A stretch of 25,214 bases of DNA from Alphaproteobacteria bacterium UBA7691. GTDB taxonomy: Bacteria > Pseudomonadota > Alphaproteobacteria > Ferrovibrionales > Ferrovibrionaceae. Location of the stretch: positions 1-25,214 of the forward strand of contig DLGP01000004.1 of assembly GCA_002482765.1 (NCBI GenBank), given 5' to 3'. Numbering within the stretch: position 1 is the stretch's first letter; each line of letters begins with the position of its first letter. The position numbers and the translations under genes were made by a program. A model generated the notes under the pieces. The model had not been told where the DNA came from. It saw nothing but the letters and a program-made list of their open reading frames with translations, and did no database searches. Below, in pieces: positions 22,895 through 25,214 of this stretch.

Positions 22895-24198
22895 GGCTTC
22901 TTGCCCACTTTGTCGGGCGCATCCAGGCTGTCGGAACCCTCGAATTTCACCTTGCCAAGCTGCAAGGCGGCGCTGATCCGTTCCAGGCTGCGGGTCTGGT
23001 CGGTCAGTGCGGCGATGGCGGCCTCAATCACGGCGGCGCCCTCGGCATTGCCCTCGGCCAGCATCTGGTCGTAACGCTCGGTGGTTTCGGCGCGCTGTTT
23101 CAGCTTGCTCAGGGCGGCCAGGCTGGCCGCCAGCTTGGCGCGCATCTCGGCATCCAGCGCCGGCGCGGCCTTCTGCACCAGGCTGCCCAGGCCGGGCAGG
23201 CTGAGTTTGCCATAGCGGCCGTGATACACCGCCACCATGCCCACCACGTCATAGTAATGCGAGTTGTGGGTATTATCCGAGAAGCAGTCATGTTCCTCCT
23301 CGGGATCGTGCAGCAGCAGGCCTAGCTTCATACGCTCGCCGGCCAGTTCGCCATAGGCCAGGCTGCCGATCCCGGTGACAATGGCGGCGATGCCGGCCTG
23401 CGGATCGGCCAGCAAGTCGCGCCGTGCAGCGCCATCCGCCGCCCATTGCGGCAGCATCCAGGCCAGGTCATCCACCAGCAGGCGGCTGGCGGTGAGCAGA
23501 TAGGCGGCGCGGCGTTCGCAGGGCGGATGGGTGCAGGCGCTGCCGCTGGCATAATCGGTCCAGGGGCGTTGGCCGGCGCCGGGGCCGGTGCCGTTCAGAT
23601 CCTGGCCCCAGAGCAGGAATTCGATGGCATGATAGCCGGTGGCCACATTGGCCTCCACGCCGCCGGCTTCCTGTAGACTGCGCAGGGTGCGCCAGGTGAT
23701 GCGGCTGGTATCCACTTTCTTGCCGCCGATGGTCAGCTTTGGATTGGCAATGATATTGGCGGCATACCAGGGATTGGCATCCGAGCTTTCGCCATAGCGC
23801 CCGGCATCGACGTAATCAATCAGCCCTTCATCCAGCGGCCAGGCATTCACACGGCCTTCCCATTCGTCAACGATTGGGTTGCCGAAACGGAACACTTCGG
23901 TCTGCTGATAGGGTTCGCGGGCGGCGATCCAGGCCTGGCGCGCTGCTGCCAGGGTGGCTTCCGAGGGTTTTGCCACCAGCCGTTCCACCGCGCCGAGCAG
24001 CCGGCGCGCTTGCGCCAGGCTGTCGCCATACATCGCCTGGGCGATATCGGCATAGCCGTTCAGTACCGCCTGGCGATCCGAATCGGTGATCTGGGCCTGG
24101 GCCTGAGCCTGGGCCGGGGTGAAAGCGGCCGGGCTGGCCAGCGCCAGCAGCATGGCCAGCGGGCCGGCGAGTGAATGAAATAGTGACCGGCGCGCCAT
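22891..24198 (-). CDS. Imelysin family protein (IrpA-like), iron-regulated
   Basis: A 435-aa exported protein (signal peptide with cleavage likely after AFTPAQAQA) of the imelysin/IrpA family. The metal-site motif G188-Y-H190-A-I-E193 is intact, followed by LLWGQDLNGTGPGAG. Other family marks are NAWPLDEGLIDYVD, PWYAANIIANP and CFSDNTHNSHYYD. Family members occur in Fur-regulated iron operons and are thought to bind iron at the cell envelope; peptidase activity (M75) is doubtful. GGGGAGAGG stands five bases before the ATG. First gene of the four-gene operon, 48 bases downstream of a promoter with a Fur-like dyad. Confidence 0.93.
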   Translation of the reverse strand: MARRSLFHSLAGPLAMLLALASPAAFTPAQAQAQAQITDSDRQAVLNGYADIAQAMYGDSLAQARRLLGAVERLVAKPSEATLAAARQAWIAAREPYQQTEVFRFGNPIVDEWEGRVNAWPLDEGLIDYVDAGRYGESSDANPWYAANIIANPKLTIGGKKVDTSRITWRTLRSLQEAGGVEANVATGYHAIEFLLWGQDLNGTGPGAGQRPWTDYASGSACTHPPCERRAAYLLTASRLLVDDLAWMLPQWAADGAARRDLLADPQAGIAAIVTGIGSLAYGELAGERMKLGLLLHDPEEEHDCFSDNTHNSHYYDVVGMVAVYHGRYGKLSLPGLGSLVQKAAPALDAEMRAKLAASLAALSKLKQRAETTERYDQMLAEGNAEGAAVIEAAIAALTDQTRSLERISAALQLGKVKFEGSDSLDAPDKVGKKP

Positions 24199-24246
24199 GC
24201 AGCCTCTCCCCGAAACGGTATGAACCCTGAGTCGTTATGCAGGCTG

Positions 24247-24275
24247 AGTATAGAGTGAGTGATAATCACTCGCAA
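24247..24275 (-). promoter_or_regulatory. Iron operon promoter with a Fur-like operator between -35 and -10
   Basis: On the minus strand TTGCGA (24275-24270), 17 bases, TATACT (24252-24247) make a good sigma-70-type promoter. Between the two hexamers is a perfect 7-1-7 dyad GAGTGAT-n-ATCACTC (24257-24271), holding the GATAATC core of Fur-type boxes. Repressor bound there would cover the promoter. Its position 48 bases upstream of the imelysin/DHOR/imelysin/DUF1513 operon fits iron repression. In alphaproteobacteria the binding protein could be Fur/Mur, RirA or Irr; the DNA pattern favours Fur. Confidence 0.65.
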
Positions 24276-24305
24276 AGCCGTCGGCTGCGGCATATTGCCA
24301 GGGAA

Positions 24306-24323
24306 AGCCGGCTCAAGCCGGCT
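24306..24323. repeat. Short perfect hairpin in the intergenic region
   Basis: AGCCGGCT, two bases, AGCCGGCT; the repeated octamer is itself a palindrome, so the unit folds as a hairpin. It lies upstream of the iron promoter and before the two-partner secretion gene. No T-run follows on either strand, so it is not a clear terminator. Confidence 0.4.
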
Positions 24324-24431
24324 ATGTCTGCTACCTCTATTTGGTGGCTTTTTGGCCGGATTGGAAATAAATCCCAATTTTCCGCTAATTTTGTCTTTTA
24401 CTGCTCGGCATACAACTGAAGGCCGTATTGC

Positions 24432-24454
24432 CTCAGACGCCACTAGCGTCTGAG
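24432..24454. repeat. Perfect 9-bp hairpin (no T-run)
   Basis: CTCAGACGC, loop CACTA, GCGTCTGAG. It lies in the 439-base gene-free stretch 24272-24710, which otherwise shows only the hairpin at 24306-24323 and AT-rich sequence around 24340-24540, with no convincing promoter for the downstream gene. With no T-run on either strand, an operator or mRNA-structure role is as likely as termination. Confidence 0.45.
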
Positions 24455-24710
24455 AATTGTGCCAAAATGTGACGTAGTTCAGCAAAATCAAAGGCTTAAT
24501 AAAACATGACGCTGCCTGTCAAAACGCATTTTGCTTGTATAGGGCCGGAAGCTATGCGATTAAACAGAAGGACAAAGATGCGTGCATAGCGTCTGCGTGG
24601 CTGCGGATGAGGCAATTCTGCCGGTCGGGTGGGTTATCCGGCGGGAAGTGCCTCAAATCGTACCGTGTGGCACAAGGCGCTTGCCGCAGAATTCAGGGCT
24701 TGGGGCTAGT

Positions 24711-25214
24711 ATGAAATTTGCGCAACCGAACCGCAGCGACGCACTCTATCGGATCCTTGATATCCTGAGTGCTGGTCGGCATTCCGGCCCAGCCCTAAGC
24801 GCAGCAGGATTGGCGCTGTTGCTGGCTGCCCTGCCGGTTCAGGCGCAGCAGGTCCCGGCGCAATTGCCATCTGGTGCCGAAGCCGGACGCGCCGCGCCGC
24901 AGCCGCTGATGGTGGCGCCCTCCACGCTGGGTGGTCGCATCGCTGTGCCGCAAGCGCCGGCAGCAGAAGCCCCGGCCGGTGCCGACAAGGTGAATTTTGT
25001 TCTGAAGAAAGTTGATATCCAGGGCGCCACGGCGTTTCCGGCCAGCGAATTGCAGGCTGCCCATGCGGCGCTGATCGGCAAGGAAATCAGCGTTGCCGAT
25101 GCTTTCAAGATCGCCAACGACATTGAGCTGCGTTATCGCAATGCCGGTTTTGTCACCAGCCGCGTGATGGTGCCCGAGCAGGCGATTGCGCTCGCGTTGC
25201 AGGACACGTTCTAC
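24711..25214 (+). CDS. ShlB/FhaC/HecB-type two-partner secretion transporter, N-terminal part
   Basis: An open frame from ATG 24711 runs 168 codons to the window edge without a stop. Residues 1-46 form a long signal region (charged start, then LSAAGLALLLAALPVQAQQ). A Pro/Ala-rich linker follows. From about 93 (KVNFVLKKVDIQGATAFPASELQAAHAALIGKEISVADAFKIANDIELRYRNAGFVTSRVMVP) the sequence is a typical POTRA domain of the ShlB type. These Omp85-family outer membrane proteins secrete a large partner (TpsA adhesin or haemolysin) through a barrel that would lie beyond the window. GGGGC stands 4 bases before the ATG, a weak ribosome site. Partner and C-terminal barrel cannot be seen. Confidence 0.85.
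   Translation, partial: MKFAQPNRSDALYRILDILSAGRHSGPALSAAGLALLLAALPVQAQQVPAQLPSGAEAGRAAPQPLMVAPSTLGGRIAVPQAPAAEAPAGADKVNFVLKKVDIQGATAFPASELQAAHAALIGKEISVADAFKIANDIELRYRNAGFVTSRVMVPEQAIALALQDTFY

Noticed and set aside
24432..24454. Rho-independent terminator
   Set aside because: The stem is perfect but no T-run follows on either strand.

Overview
The window looks like the chromosome of a GC-rich alphaproteobacterium, probably in or near the Rhodospirillales. Three things point there: an FYDLN-acid (TIGR02300-type) gene divergent from a class II aroA, an rpe-heparinase II/III pair, and a two-subunit FDH1-type formate dehydrogenase. No 16S rRNA or other decisive marker is present, so the genus is not assigned.

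Layout. (1) 1-2062: the 5' part of a tRNA-Ala(GGC) gene, the FYDLN-acid protein, and aroA. (2) 2063-3631: an island of visibly lower GC with two matching dyad operators followed by an AAA ATPase/DUF4143 gene. The cmk-rpsA genes that commonly follow aroA are absent. (3) 3631-8072: an NAD-dependent formate dehydrogenase operon, with a fused NuoE-NuoF-like beta subunit and an alpha subunit. (4) 8154-10668: a DUF6916-like gene convergent with a GNAT gene and three tandem phage-tail-collar (MdpB-type) genes. (5) 10980-15170: an HPr-kinase-like protein, a sulfotransferase, a 60-aa peptide with a lasso-leader motif, an asparagine-synthetase-like cyclase and, on the other strand, a PqqD-type peptide-binding protein. 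(6) 15234-18063: HutD family, heparinase II/III family and ribulose-phosphate 3-epimerase. (7) 18171-19507: a small membrane protein and a sterol-desaturase-type hydroxylase. (8) 19489-24198: an imelysin / di-haem oxidoreductase / imelysin / DUF1513 iron operon behind a Fur-like operator. (9) 24711 to the end: the N-terminus of a two-partner-secretion transporter (ShlB/FhaC type).

The most interesting region is 8154-15170. The 60-aa ORF ends its leader with W-x2-P-x-L-x3-G, the pattern bound by lasso-peptide recognition elements. It has one acidic residue (Asp53) placed to close a 9-residue ring, two cysteines and a C-terminal Ser-Ser. Around it are a cyclase without the glutaminase nucleophile, a PqqD-type recognition protein, a kinase resembling those that phosphorylate the C-terminal Ser of paeninodin-type lasso peptides, and a sulfotransferase overlapping the kinase. 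The usual B2 leader peptidase and an ABC exporter are not in the window. A near-identical 20-bp AT-rich motif lies upstream of both the peptide gene and the divergent tail-collar operon, suggesting joint control. Product and function are inferred.

The formate dehydrogenase genes would oxidise formate with NAD+ (or run in reverse). The iron operon encodes exported proteins expected to be made under iron limitation.
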